Below the pieces are notes generated by a model. That model did not search any database and was not told where the DNA came from. It was given only the letters and a program-made list of their open reading frames with translations. From NCBI RefSeq assembly GCF_965219885.1, contig NZ_CBDCOT010000008.1, positions 186,001 to 250,000 on the forward strand: DNA of 64,000 nucleotides, read 5' to 3'. Shown piece by piece: positions 45,051-53,673 of the stretch. Position numbers and translations under genes: made by a program. Each line of letters starts with the position of its first letter. The first letter of the stretch is position 1. This stretch comes from Curvivirga sp965219885 (GTDB taxonomy: Bacteria > Pseudomonadota > Alphaproteobacteria > UBA8366 > Aestuariispiraceae).

Positions 45051-46433
45051 TTAGAAATCTACATTTACACCAGAAAGGTTAAATTGTTCCTTCACGCGAC
45101 CTTTCAGGTTTTCTAAACTCGATTCGTCTTCTGCTTCACAACGCACAACAAGTGCATTTTGTGTATTAGAAGCCCTTATAAGCCACCAACCGCCATTTTC
45201 GTTCACGCGAACCCCATCAATGTCATTTACATCGGCATCAGTTTGGGACAAGCGCTCTTTGATTTCTTCTACGATCGCGAATTTTCGACTTTCATCTACA
45301 TCAATGCGGATTTCAGGAGTATTAACGACTTGCGGTAACTCATCACGTAATTCGTCGATACTTTGTCCGGAAACAACCAAATAATTAATCAAACGCACCG
45401 CTGTATATAATGCATCATCATATCCATAATATTTATCAGCAAAGAAAATATGACCACTCATCTCCCCTGCCAAAGGAGCTTCGCGCTTTGCCATTTCAGA
45501 TTTAATGATTGAATGTCCCGTTGGAGCCATAACAGGATCACCTCCTAGACGAGCAACTTCATCAAATAACATTTGGCTCGCCTTCACATCAGCGATAATT
45601 GAAGCACCAGGCACATTCCTTAAAACATCACGAGATAAAATCGCGAGAAGCTGATCTCCCCATAATATCCGCCCCTGACTGTCAACGACCCCTATACGAT
45701 CGCCGTCTCCGTCAAAAGCAATACCGATATCAGCTTCCGCTTCGGCAACAGCTTCTTGCAACTGCACCAGATTTTCAGGAACTGTCGGGTCTGGGTGATG
45801 ATTAGGAAAAGTACCATCAACTTCGTCATTAATAATATAGTGTTCACCAGGCATTACTTTTGCCAAGGCTATAGTAGATGGCGCGGCTGATCCGTTGCCT
45901 GGATCCCAAACAATTTTAAGACCCTTACGAGAAGTATAATCTCGCATCATACGTGTTACATATCCAGAGACAATCGCGCCGATATCCATAACACCACCAC
46001 GCGCTTCACGCCAAATCCCACGTAAGGCTAGTTCGCGTAAATCCTGAATCTGTTCACCATAAAATGGTCTATTTTCAACCATCATCTTAAAGCCATTATA
46101 TTCGGACGGGTTATGAGAGCCTGTCACCATCACAGCAACATCAGCCTTCAACACTTTACTGGCAAAATACAACCCAGGACTAGGCACTAAACCAACGCGT
46201 AAAACATACATACCTGACGATGCGAGACCACGACAGAGCTCTTCTTCTAGAATTGGTGAACTATGTCGACCGTCATATCCGACGACAGCCAATTGGCCAT
46301 TTCTACCTGCAGCTATAGTTCCAAGACTACGACCAAGTGCTAATGCATCTGCAGTTGTTAGATTTTTCCCAACAATGCCACGAATATCATATTCACGCAT
46401 AATTGTTCGATCAAAGCGATGCCCAACTATCAT
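45051..46433 (-). CDS. Phosphomannomutase/phosphoglucomutase
   Basis: Alpha-D-phosphohexomutase of 460 residues of the AlgC type. The phosphoserine loop is VMVTGSHNPSEYNGFKM, the metal loop is AFDGDGDRIG, the sugar-binding loop is GEMSGHIFFAD, and the C-terminal phosphate site is RASNTQNALVVRCEA. It interconverts hexose 6- and 1-phosphates and supplies galU/ugd downstream on the same strand with precursors for surface polysaccharides. Confidence 0.93.
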   Translation of the reverse strand: MIVGHRFDRTIMREYDIRGIVGKNLTTADALALGRSLGTIAAGRNGQLAVVGYDGRHSSPILEEELCRGLASSGMYVLRVGLVPSPGLYFASKVLKADVAVMVTGSHNPSEYNGFKMMVENRPFYGEQIQDLRELALRGIWREARGGVMDIGAIVSGYVTRMMRDYTSRKGLKIVWDPGNGSAAPSTIALAKVMPGEHYIINDEVDGTFPNHHPDPTVPENLVQLQEAVAEAEADIGIAFDGDGDRIGVVDSQGRILWGDQLLAILSRDVLRNVPGASIIADVKASQMLFDEVARLGGDPVMAPTGHSIIKSEMAKREAPLAGEMSGHIFFADKYYGYDDALYTAVRLINYLVVSGQSIDELRDELPQVVNTPEIRIDVDESRKFAIVEEIKERLSQTDADVNDIDGVRVNENGGWWLIRASNTQNALVVRCEAEDESSLENLKGRVKEQFNLSGVNVDF

Positions 46434-46495
46434 TTCAAGCGATCCTCAAACTTTATAATGTTCTTCCCCATTGATACAAAAAAGTTGGTCCAAAC

Positions 46496-47800
46496 TTATT
46501 TGCGTCCAATACTAATATAAGTGATTCCCAATTGTTTCATACGTTCAGGGTTATACATATTACGCAAATCAACAAGAACTGGCTTTGCCATAGCATCTTT
46601 CATTCTGGAAAGATCTATCATCCGAAATTCATTCCACTCGGTAATAATGACCGCACAATCGGCATTTTCAATTGCATCATAAGTACTTCTTTCCCAATTT
46701 ACGTTGGATAGATAATCCTGTGCCTCTTCCATCCCTTTTGGGTCATAAGCATGAATTATAGCACCAGCTTTCTGTAAAGTCGGAACGATATCTAAAGATG
46801 GACTATCTCTCATATCATCAGTTTCAGCTTTGAATGTAACTCCTAGCACTGCGATCTTCTTACCAGAAACATTACCATCACAAGCATCAATAACCTTAGT
46901 GGCCATGGATTTCTTACGATTTGCATTAACTTCAACTACAGTTTCTACAATTTTTACAGGTGTACCCGCTTCTTCTGCGGTTCTGACAAGTGCCAATGTG
47001 TCCTTAGGGAAACACGAACCACCATACCCAGGGCCAGCCTGTAAAAAACGCGGCCCAATCCGGCTATCAGATCCCATTCCTTGTGCTACTGCTTCGATAT
47101 CCGCACCCAATTTTTCACAAAGATCTGCAAGTTCATTAATGAAAGAAATCTTAACCGCTAAAAACGCATTTGCAGCATATTTAATTAGCTCCGCGGTTTC
47201 TAATCCAGTCATCATGACCTCTACATTGTTAGAAGAAAGCGGCTGATAAATATTAGCCATCACCTCTTTAGCACGATCTGATTCAACTCCCAACACAACG
47301 CGATCAGGTTTTGTAAAATCTTTAATCGCTGCACCTTCACGAAGGAATTCCGGATTTGAAACAACGTCAAAATCCGCATCTGGATTGGTTTCACGAATAA
47401 TACGCGACACTTCCCGGGCTGTTCCCACAGGAACCGTCGATTTATCAACAATGACAGTATAGCTATCTATTGCACGGGCAATATCTTTTGCAGCAGCATA
47501 CACATAACTTAAATCGGCATGTCCATCACCATGACGTGTCGGCGTCCCTACGGCAATAAATACAGCATCTGCGCCTCTTACTCCCTCCTCTAACGATGTT
47601 GTAAAATGCAATCGTCCCGCCTCAGCATTTTCCTTCACCATATCTTCAAGGCCAGGTTCATAAATCGGGATTATACCCTGCTTTAATTTATTGATTTTCG
47701 CTTCATCAAGATCAACGCATGTAACATCGATACCAAATTGAGAAAAGCAAGTACCAGATACCAAACCAACATAACCAGTACCAATCATTGTAATTTTCAT
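46496..47800 (-). CDS. ugd: UDP-glucose 6-dehydrogenase
   Basis: Oxidises UDP-glucose to UDP-glucuronate with two NAD+. 434 residues: N-terminal Rossmann ITMIGTGYVGLVSGTCFSQFG, catalytic-Cys motif GPGYGGSCFPKDTLALVR, and C-terminal VLGVTFKAETDDMRDSPS. It lies between galU (35 bp) and the phosphomutase gene (62 bp), forming a UDP-sugar operon galU-ugd-pmm/pgm. Confidence 0.96.
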   Translation of the reverse strand: MKITMIGTGYVGLVSGTCFSQFGIDVTCVDLDEAKINKLKQGIIPIYEPGLEDMVKENAEAGRLHFTTSLEEGVRGADAVFIAVGTPTRHGDGHADLSYVYAAAKDIARAIDSYTVIVDKSTVPVGTAREVSRIIRETNPDADFDVVSNPEFLREGAAIKDFTKPDRVVLGVESDRAKEVMANIYQPLSSNNVEVMMTGLETAELIKYAANAFLAVKISFINELADLCEKLGADIEAVAQGMGSDSRIGPRFLQAGPGYGGSCFPKDTLALVRTAEEAGTPVKIVETVVEVNANRKKSMATKVIDACDGNVSGKKIAVLGVTFKAETDDMRDSPSLDIVPTLQKAGAIIHAYDPKGMEEAQDYLSNVNWERSTYDAIENADCAVIITEWNEFRMIDLSRMKDAMAKPVLVDLRNMYNPERMKQLGITYISIGRK

Positions 47801-47835
47801 CAGATTACTTTCTTCTTAAGGAGAAGCCTCAACGC

Positions 47836-48717
47836 TTATCGAATATATTTCTTTAACAAGGACTGAATGTCGTTATCTAAGTCTTGGTCTCCAGCGGCAA
47901 ATGCTATATTTGCCTCAAGCCAACCTAACTTATTACCACAATCAAAATACGTTGCTTTATAACGCAAGCCATGAAATGGATGTATACCGATCATATTGGC
48001 CATAGCGTCTGTTAACTGGATCTCGCCTGACTTATCTGCACTTTGCTTTTCAAGCCATTCAAATATTTCGGGTAATAAAATGTAACGCCCGGTAATCGAA
48101 AGTGTACTAGGCGCGTCTTCAGGGTTTGGTTTTTCAACCAATCCTTGAATTATTGGCCGTTCAGAATCTTGGTTAGGTGTATCCAAAATCCCATACCGTT
48201 TGGTTTGTTCAAGTGGTACATCCATGACTGCGACAATATTTCCACCTGTGTCTTCATGTGCTTTTATCAATTGTTTAATACAAGGTTCTTGACCTTTATA
48301 CATCATTAAGTCATCTGTGGACATGATAGCAAATGGCTCATCTCCAACTAAATCCTTCGCACATAACACTGCATGACCAAGACCTAAGGGTCGCATTTGT
48401 CGAACATATTTAATTCGACCTGGTTCTTGTAAGAACTCAGTTACCTGTTCCAACGCTTCACTTTTCCCACGTTTTCGCAAACTATCTTCTAATTCATATG
48501 AAATATCAAAGTGATCTTCAATAGCTTGCTTATTTCTACCAGTTACAAAAATGATTTCTTCAAGCCCTGCCTCTATTGCTTCTTCAACAGCATATTGTAT
48601 CAGTGGCTTATCAACCACCGGCAACATTTCTTTTGGGATAGATTTGGTGGCCGGCAACATACGCGTGCCGAAACCGGCAACTGGAAAAACGGCTTTTGTA
48701 ACTTTTGATGATGACAT
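47836..48717 (-). CDS. galU: UTP-glucose-1-phosphate uridylyltransferase
   Basis: Makes UDP-glucose from UTP and glucose-1-phosphate. The nucleotidyltransferase motif is FPVAGFGTRMLPATKSIPKE, then MLPVVDKPLIQYAVEEA; also LGLGHAVLCAK and GLVEKPNPEDAPS. The ATG at 48717 is preferred, with GGAATACAAG upstream. The longer frame to 48780 would begin upstream of the likely transcription start from the TTGACA promoter at 48776-48749. First gene of the operon with ugd. Confidence 0.95.
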   Translation of the reverse strand: MSSSKVTKAVFPVAGFGTRMLPATKSIPKEMLPVVDKPLIQYAVEEAIEAGLEEIIFVTGRNKQAIEDHFDISYELEDSLRKRGKSEALEQVTEFLQEPGRIKYVRQMRPLGLGHAVLCAKDLVGDEPFAIMSTDDLMMYKGQEPCIKQLIKAHEDTGGNIVAVMDVPLEQTKRYGILDTPNQDSERPIIQGLVEKPNPEDAPSTLSITGRYILLPEIFEWLEKQSADKSGEIQLTDAMANMIGIHPFHGLRYKATYFDCGNKLGWLEANIAFAAGDQDLDNDIQSLLKKYIR

Positions 48718-48748
48718 CTTGTATTCCATATTATGTAGTTCTAAGCGA

Positions 48749-48794
48749 CTTTTATTGCCATATTCCACATTGTCAAACAAGTGACTTAAGTCAC
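48749..48794 (-). promoter_or_regulatory. galU promoter and adjacent 14-bp palindrome
   Basis: A -35 TTGACA (48776-48771), 16-bp spacer and -10 TAAAAG (48754-48749). Directly upstream lies the perfect palindrome GTGACTTAAGTCAC (48781-48794), a possible activator or repressor site. Confidence 0.5.
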
Positions 48795-48947
48795 CTTTCT
48801 ATTTAATATAATACCTCATATCGATGAAAGATTACGTTTTCTTAACAATTCTAAAAAAACACAGCTCTTGATTTATGTCTTCAATCAAAATATTAAGCGA
48901 ACTAGTAAAATATTTTTATTCACACAAATGTTTAGGTATTTAATCTT

Positions 48948-49739
48948 ATGACCACTTACGCTGCCCCCGAAATATTGATGAAAGAAGTGATAAAAATCAT
49001 CCGTGAAGCAGGAAGTAAGGTCATGGAGGTATATGAAACTGACTTTGACATATATTCGAAATCAGATTCCTCTCCGGTAACTGAAGCCGACTTAAAAGCC
49101 GAAGAAATTATCACACCAGCTTTAGAAAAACTGACTCCCGGTGTCAAAGTTGTCGGCGAAGAAGCGGCTTCTAAGGGTAAAGCACCAAGTGTTGGTAATG
49201 ATGACCCTTTTTGGCTTGTTGATCCGGTAGATGGCACAAAAGAGTTTCTAAACAAAAATGGTGAATTCACAGTAAACATAGCACTTATTGACAAAAGAAA
49301 ACCTGTTCTAGGTGCTGTCCTCGTGCCAGCAAGAGATACTTTATATACAGGTATTGTCGGACAAGGTGCAACTAAGCAAGTCGGAAATGAGTCTCCTCAA
49401 TCAATTTCGGTACGTGAGGAACAAGAAGATGGCGTTACCATTGTTGCAAGTCGTCGACATGGTGATCCAGAATTACTAGAGAAATTCCTAAATGGCAGAC
49501 CATTGAAAGAAACAATCAATGCTGGTAGCAGCCTTAAATTTTGCTTGGTTGCTGAAGGTTCGGCGGATTTATATCCAAGATTCGGTCCTACATGCGAATG
49601 GGATGTGGGCGCAGCACATGCTGTATTAGAAGCCGCAGGCGGATTAATCACTCTTGAAGATGGAAAGACCCCATTTACATATGCAAAGCGTGAAGATTTC
49701 TTAAATCCTCACTTTATTGCTTGGGGTGGTATCCGTTAA
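48948..49739 (+). CDS. cysQ: 3'(2'),5'-bisphosphate nucleotidase
   Basis: Inositol-monophosphatase-fold enzyme of 263 residues that hydrolyses PAP, the by-product of sulfate assimilation. The metal sites are PVTEADLKAEEIIT and DPVDGTKEFLNKNGEFTVNIALI (residues about 91-115), with CEWDVGAAHAVLEAAGG at the C-terminus. It is divergent from galU and convergent with the Ogt gene. Confidence 0.94.
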   Translation: MTTYAAPEILMKEVIKIIREAGSKVMEVYETDFDIYSKSDSSPVTEADLKAEEIITPALEKLTPGVKVVGEEAASKGKAPSVGNDDPFWLVDPVDGTKEFLNKNGEFTVNIALIDKRKPVLGAVLVPARDTLYTGIVGQGATKQVGNESPQSISVREEQEDGVTIVASRRHGDPELLEKFLNGRPLKETINAGSSLKFCLVAEGSADLYPRFGPTCEWDVGAAHAVLEAAGGLITLEDGKTPFTYAKREDFLNPHFIAWGGIR

Positions 49740-49757
49740 ATATGCCGTATGAATTGG

Positions 49758-50600
49758 CTATGACGCGGCTTCATATCCCATCATAGCCAGTTTTCTAGGT
49801 AATCCCCAACGATAACCGCCAAGATATCCCGTATTTCTTATAACCCGGTGACATGGAATAACCCATCCTACAGGATTAGAACCAATGGCAGTCCCAATTG
49901 CCCTTGCTGCGCCAGTCTTCATATCAAGTTTTTTGGCTATATCGCCATAAGTAACAAGCTGACCTTTAGGAATTTCCATCAAAGCTTGCCATACCTTTAC
50001 TTGAAATTCGCTTCCTTTAATGAAAAGCTTTAAATTTGCATGTTTACTCGGATCTACTTGATCCGGATGATTGAAGATTTGTTCCATATATGGGTAAGTA
50101 TAATCAAAATCTTCAATTAGTTGCGCTAATGGCCAACGCCTTGCCATATCATCAAAACATTCTTGTTTTCCACGACTATCGAGAAACGCCACCCCACATA
50201 ACCCACGTTCAGTCGCAAGAATTAAAGTTTCTCCAAATATTCCACGGTGCCATGCATAACGTATCTTCAAGCCCTTTGCTTGTTGTTTATACTCTCCCGG
50301 CGTCATCGCTTCTACCGATACAAAAAGATCATGCAAACGGCTGGGACCAGACAAACCACTATCCAATGCTGCCCCTAAGACAGACTCATTATCAGCTAAT
50401 GATTGTTTCGCATGTTCCAACGTTAAAACGCTAATGAATTTTTTAGGGCTAATACCTACCCATTCAGAAAATAACTTTTGAAAGTTGAATTCGTTCATAC
50501 GCACTTGAGTAGCAATTTCTGAAAGTTCAGGCTGCTCATCCCAATGATCAGCGATAAACTCTAAAGCTTGAGCTACTTTATCATAAGAATTCTGAGTCAT
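49758..50600 (-). CDS. AraC HTH domain fused to O6-alkylguanine-DNA alkyltransferase (Ada-like)
   Basis: Repair protein/regulator of about 280 residues. An N-terminal AraC-type DNA-binding domain (LSEIATQVRMNEFNFQKLFSEW, then SPKKFISVLTLEHAK) is followed by an Ogt domain with WQALMEIPKGQLVTYGDIAKKL and the acceptor-Cys motif WVIPCHRVIRNTGYLGGY. The Ada N-terminal Zn/methylphosphotriester domain is absent, so it cannot sense methylation the way E. coli Ada does. The ATG at 50600 with AAAGGTG upstream is chosen over 50660. Confidence 0.92.
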   Translation of the reverse strand: MTQNSYDKVAQALEFIADHWDEQPELSEIATQVRMNEFNFQKLFSEWVGISPKKFISVLTLEHAKQSLADNESVLGAALDSGLSGPSRLHDLFVSVEAMTPGEYKQQAKGLKIRYAWHRGIFGETLILATERGLCGVAFLDSRGKQECFDDMARRWPLAQLIEDFDYTYPYMEQIFNHPDQVDPSKHANLKLFIKGSEFQVKVWQALMEIPKGQLVTYGDIAKKLDMKTGAARAIGTAIGSNPVGWVIPCHRVIRNTGYLGGYRWGLPRKLAMMGYEAAS

Positions 50601-50741
50601 CTTTACACCTTTTGATCTATTGATATGTGCATAATGATAAAATTCTTCCTTATGCCCCACCCGTTTCTTGGTATATAAGAAATTTTAGCTATACTTATAA
50701 ATAGTATTGATAAAACTCATAAACTTATAAGGGGTATTTTT

Positions 50742-52070
50742 ATGTTACCGATCATACGTCACCCAAAGACGACGCAACGTGTACTTGATAGAATTGGACA
50801 AAATCAATTTCCTGATTTTAAAAAAATTATTGCAACTGGCTTTCAAGAATACGAACCTTTATACCCCCGTTTTCAAAAAATTGGCACACGAAAATATAAT
50901 CGACTAAGAAATAAGATCGCACGGAAAGAAAAAACAATTAATCAAGGAAAACCGCCAAAAGAACAAATCAACCTTTATACGTCTCGCCATAAACGTATTG
51001 AAACCAAATGGTATCTAAATCTAACGGCTGACATCAAAGGCTTCAGGAACCAATGGCGCGATTCAATTAAAAGTCTAAAAGACATTGATCAACCTCAATC
51101 TATAGCGTGGCAAAATCCTGAAGATGGAGCTTTTGGTTCCGGGTACAATATGTTCCATCTACAATGTGATGCAATGATTGATGCCATTGGGTATCTATAT
51201 AATGATGGTGATTCTACAGCCCCGGAGTATCCTTTAGATTTTCTTGCTCCAATCAACACTGGTGAGAAAATCACTGAATATCTTACGCCGTTAATTACGT
51301 CTAATTTGCGTAAAACTGGCATTAATCATCGCGATCAAATCGGCGCGATTACGGGTTCAATGTCACAGTTAGTATATAAATCTTACTTACGTGATTACGT
51401 TAATACGTATGTAGATGGCCTTGATATCACTGATGAATATAAAGAAGCATACACAAAGTTTTTAGATGGATGGCAAGATCCTACAACAGGTTTTTGGGGA
51501 GCTTGGTTTGATGTTGATGGCGAAATTTTGAAGTCACCAGATCTTAGCCTTACCTATCATACTGTCAAATATCGCAAAGGGAAAATTAATCACTGGGAAG
51601 AGTTGATCGATACTCTATTGGCCATAAAAACCCAACCCTATCCATTTGGTTGGTCCGTACAAGGTCATATGAATAATCATAACAGTATGGACGTGGTCCG
51701 AATTATGAAACTTGGTTGGGAACATATGACCGAAGATCAAAAAGAAAGTTCAGTCAAAGATATCGAAGAAATGCTGGATTGGTGTTTAAATGATTCTTTG
51801 GAACCAGATGGTACATTCCGCTACTTTAGTTTCTACAATAGTCAGGGGGATGCATTCTATTATGGCGTCGCTTTCCTTGATGCTGTTGGCTATATTAATC
51901 CTGATAATTTATTTTGGACTAATAAAACATTCCCTGAAGGTAAGGATTTATGCTTAAAGATCAAAAAACGCCTTATTGAAATGGGGCTAGATAATTCTGG
52001 CGCCCAAAATGCATTGGAAATTCTGAACCGGGATTGCCCCTGTAATCAGGAAGAAAAAGCAAAATCATAA
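50742..52070 (+). CDS. Unrecognised 442-residue protein, possible alpha/alpha-toroid
   Basis: I do not recognise this family. The protein is soluble with no signal peptide; the N-terminal ~110 residues are basic and helical (KYNRLRNKIARKEKT). The rest has alternating helices and motifs such as DPTTGFWGAWFDVDG, PFGWSVQGHMNNHNSMDVVRI and EPDGTFRYFSFYNSQGDAFYYG. Repeated aromatic-Gly turns after helices resemble prenyltransferase/squalene-cyclase toroids, or glycoside-hydrolase (alpha/alpha)6 barrels; that is only an impression. It ends with a CPC motif (RDCPCNQ). GGGG lies at RBS distance. Monocistronic with a terminator; divergent from the Ogt gene. Confidence 0.75.
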   Translation: MLPIIRHPKTTQRVLDRIGQNQFPDFKKIIATGFQEYEPLYPRFQKIGTRKYNRLRNKIARKEKTINQGKPPKEQINLYTSRHKRIETKWYLNLTADIKGFRNQWRDSIKSLKDIDQPQSIAWQNPEDGAFGSGYNMFHLQCDAMIDAIGYLYNDGDSTAPEYPLDFLAPINTGEKITEYLTPLITSNLRKTGINHRDQIGAITGSMSQLVYKSYLRDYVNTYVDGLDITDEYKEAYTKFLDGWQDPTTGFWGAWFDVDGEILKSPDLSLTYHTVKYRKGKINHWEELIDTLLAIKTQPYPFGWSVQGHMNNHNSMDVVRIMKLGWEHMTEDQKESSVKDIEEMLDWCLNDSLEPDGTFRYFSFYNSQGDAFYYGVAFLDAVGYINPDNLFWTNKTFPEGKDLCLKIKKRLIEMGLDNSGAQNALEILNRDCPCNQEEKAKS

Positions 52071-52078
52071 AATCATAA

Positions 52079-52104
52079 GGGCTGCAAATTCGCAGCCCCT
52101 TTTC
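52079..52104. terminator. Terminator between the unknown gene and lrp
   Basis: GGGCTGC (52079-52085) pairs with GCAGCCC (52092-52098). CCTTTTCATTT follows on the plus strand and TTATGATTTTAT on the minus strand, so it can serve both convergent genes. Confidence 0.8.
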
Positions 52105-52564
52105 ATTTAATATAATCAAGTGGTAGTTTCGTCGTATATTTGATTTGTTCCATTGAAAAATGAGAACTTACATCAAACATATCAGCAATTGAGATTAATC
52201 TTTTATATACTTTATCATATGCTGCAATATCCGGAACTTGCACTTTAAGCATGTAATCTACATCCCCACTCATGCGATATACTTCAACAACCTCATCGAT
52301 TCTTTCCAAACCTTCTGCAAATTGTTTTAGCCAATCTGGATTATGCTGATTCGTTTTAATCGCCACAAATACAGTAACACCGACATTCAGCTTATCCGCG
52401 TCAAGTATCGCAACTCGCCCTTTTATAACGCCATTCTTCTCCATATTCTGGATACGGCGCCAGCAAGGAGTTGTCGACAAACCAACTTTATCAGCGATAT
52501 CCGAAACAGATAATTCCGCATTTTCTTGTAACAACCCTAATATTTTCTTATCGATATTATCCAT
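52103..52564 (-). CDS. Lrp/AsnC-family transcriptional regulator
   Basis: A 153-residue regulator. The N-terminal winged HTH is DKKILGLLQENAELSVSDIADKVGLSTTPCWRRIQNMEKNGVI, spanning about residues 4-46. A C-terminal RAM/ACT-like ligand domain includes VVEVYRMSGDVDYMLKVQV. Probably feast/famine amino-acid sensing. A 15-bp Lrp-box-like palindrome lies 22 bp upstream of its start, in the promoter region shared with the DUF6356 gene, so autoregulation is likely. Confidence 0.92.
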   Translation of the reverse strand: MDNIDKKILGLLQENAELSVSDIADKVGLSTTPCWRRIQNMEKNGVIKGRVAILDADKLNVGVTVFVAIKTNQHNPDWLKQFAEGLERIDEVVEVYRMSGDVDYMLKVQVPDIAAYDKVYKRLISIADMFDVSSHFSMEQIKYTTKLPLDYIK

Positions 52565-52585
52565 TTTTATACAATCTCATATTTG

Positions 52586-52600
52586 TAGAAATTATTTCTA
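52586..52600. promoter_or_regulatory. Lrp-box-like palindrome
   Basis: TAGAAATTATTTCTA is a 7-1-7 perfect palindrome. It matches 13 of 15 positions of the E. coli Lrp consensus YAGHAWATTWTDCTR as I recall it. It sits between the divergent lrp and DUF6356 genes. Confidence 0.6.
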
Positions 52601-52694
52601 TTATAATGTATAATTTATAGAAAAAAAGAAATATATTTTCACCAATAATAGGCTATCTTTAATATAAGAAAATCAGGTATTTCGGAGATTAGAG

Positions 52695-52958
52695 ATGTTA
52701 AAGAATCTTTTTACAGAACACCCTGCATCAGTAGGCGAATCTTACTTCCAACATATGGGCGTTGCACTATCATTTACAAGCTCATTAGCTTTTGCCACAT
52801 TCGCTTGTTTAATGCATGCTTTTTTTCCATTTCTCTTTGTAAAAACCGGAAGTTTAAAGATCACAGAATTGCATGATAGAATGGTCGCTAACCGCCATGG
52901 ACAAACACCAGAAGACAAAAAATTGTCTTCTCATATTAGCTCATCCAAAGCCGCGTAA
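52695..52958 (+). CDS. DUF6356 family small membrane protein
   Basis: An 87-residue protein with the pattern LFTEHPASVGESYFQHMGVALSF, a hydrophobic helix (SLAFATFACLMHAFFPFLFV), then KTGSLKITELHDRMVANR. It matches a small, widespread alphaproteobacterial family of unknown function. Many members are annotated only as DUF6356 or hypothetical. GGAG precedes the ATG. A strong terminator follows. It is divergent from lrp and may be an Lrp target. Confidence 0.8.
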   Translation: MLKNLFTEHPASVGESYFQHMGVALSFTSSLAFATFACLMHAFFPFLFVKTGSLKITELHDRMVANRHGQTPEDKKLSSHISSSKAA

Positions 52959-52981
52959 TCCAGTCTCTCTCTACGATTTTG

Positions 52982-53011
52982 AAAGCCTGCATCAATCTGC
53001 AGGCTTTTTTT
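52982..53011 (+). terminator. Terminator after the DUF6356 gene
   Basis: AAAGCCTGCA (52982-52991) pairs with TGCAGGCTTT (52998-53007), followed by T's. Confidence 0.9.
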
Positions 53012-53045
53012 ATGAAAAAAAGATGCAGTTAATAATAATTCTTAG

Positions 53046-53076
53046 TTGCAAGCGCTAAAATGATAGTCTATATAAT
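53046..53076 (+). promoter_or_regulatory. Promoter of the candidate small RNA
   Basis: A perfect -10 TATAAT (53071-53076) has a candidate -35 TTGCAA (53046-53051). The 19-bp spacer is long, so the -35 assignment is weak. It lies between the DUF6356 terminator and the sRNA body. Confidence 0.5.
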
Positions 53077-53235
53077 GAGACAGAAAGAATGAACAAAGTC
53101 AGATTAATCAGACGTTTACTCCGACTTGCTCCTCTCGTTCTTTCTGGGTCTCTTTAGGATATTTTTTGAATATTTTGAGACTTCGATCCTGATCACACTT
53201 CCCCACTCCTTTTATTAGGAGTGGGGCTTTTTTTT
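53077..53235 (+). ncRNA. Candidate structured small RNA with its own terminator
   Basis: No open frame of note is present, yet the 286-bp gap between two genes holds a promoter, a long stem (53081-53092 with 53135-53146, containing AGAAAGAA/TTCTTTCT), and a second stem option GTCTC/GAGAC (53148-53152 with 53177-53181) closing over ATATT/AATAT. A strong intrinsic terminator at 53201-53235 ends it. A GAGAC at 53077-53081 could compete for the same GTCTC, although it may lie upstream of the transcription start. It does not match 6S, SRP, tmRNA or RNase P RNA as I know them. Expected transcript is about 150 nt, plus strand. Confidence 0.6.
53201..53235 (+). terminator. Strong rho-independent terminator of the candidate sRNA
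   Basis: CCCCACTCC (53201-53209) pairs with GGAGTGGGG (53218-53226) around an 8-nt AT loop, followed by C and eight T's. It faces the plus strand; the minus-strand fliJ gene does not need it. Confidence 0.92.
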
Positions 53236-53244
53236 AAAAAAAAA

Positions 53245-53673
53245 TTATTTTTTTTCCTTTTGCTTACGAATATGTTGAGAGGTTGTGAACTCATCAAGAA
53301 AAGCTTGCTCCTTAGCTTTTATTTCTTCACGCTCTTCTTCATCTTTTCGCTCCTTCGTGATTTCAACTTTTTTCTGTTCAGCAAATGCCTCTGAAAGTTG
53401 AGCACGTGCCTCTTCTAATTCCGGTTGAATATCTGCAATCGCTTGATCCAGACGCTCTCTTTCTATCTTTGCCCATGCGACAAATTGCCCATAGGCAAAT
53501 GTACCTTCGGTCGACTGTTGAGCAGAAACTTTTTCAGTCTCCACGCGTTCTGCAAGTCTTACCTTTGCCTGAAGAAATACATCTTCCCTATCTTGAATTT
53601 CTTTTAGTTCACGCCTTCTTTCATCTACTGTAAATTCAGCCAGACGAATCAAAGTATCTAAAGTGGACTTCAC
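53245..53673 (-). CDS. fliJ: FliJ-like flagellar export protein
   Basis: A 142-residue, highly charged, almost wholly alpha-helical coiled-coil protein (ERVETEKVSAQQS, EEREEIKAKEQAFLDEF). FliJ connects the FliI ATPase ring to the export gate. Sequence is poorly conserved, so the call rests on size, helix content and position. Its GTG start overlaps the fliI stop by 4 bp (GTGA). Confidence 0.82.
   Translation of the reverse strand: MKSTLDTLIRLAEFTVDERRRELKEIQDREDVFLQAKVRLAERVETEKVSAQQSTEGTFAYGQFVAWAKIERERLDQAIADIQPELEEARAQLSEAFAEQKKVEITKERKDEEEREEIKAKEQAFLDEFTTSQHIRKQKEKK

Noticed and set aside
53077..53235. The structured RNA as 6S, SRP, tmRNA or a known riboswitch
   Set aside because: No SRP tetraloop motif, no tmRNA tag frame and no 6S bubble pattern that I can recognise; left unassigned.
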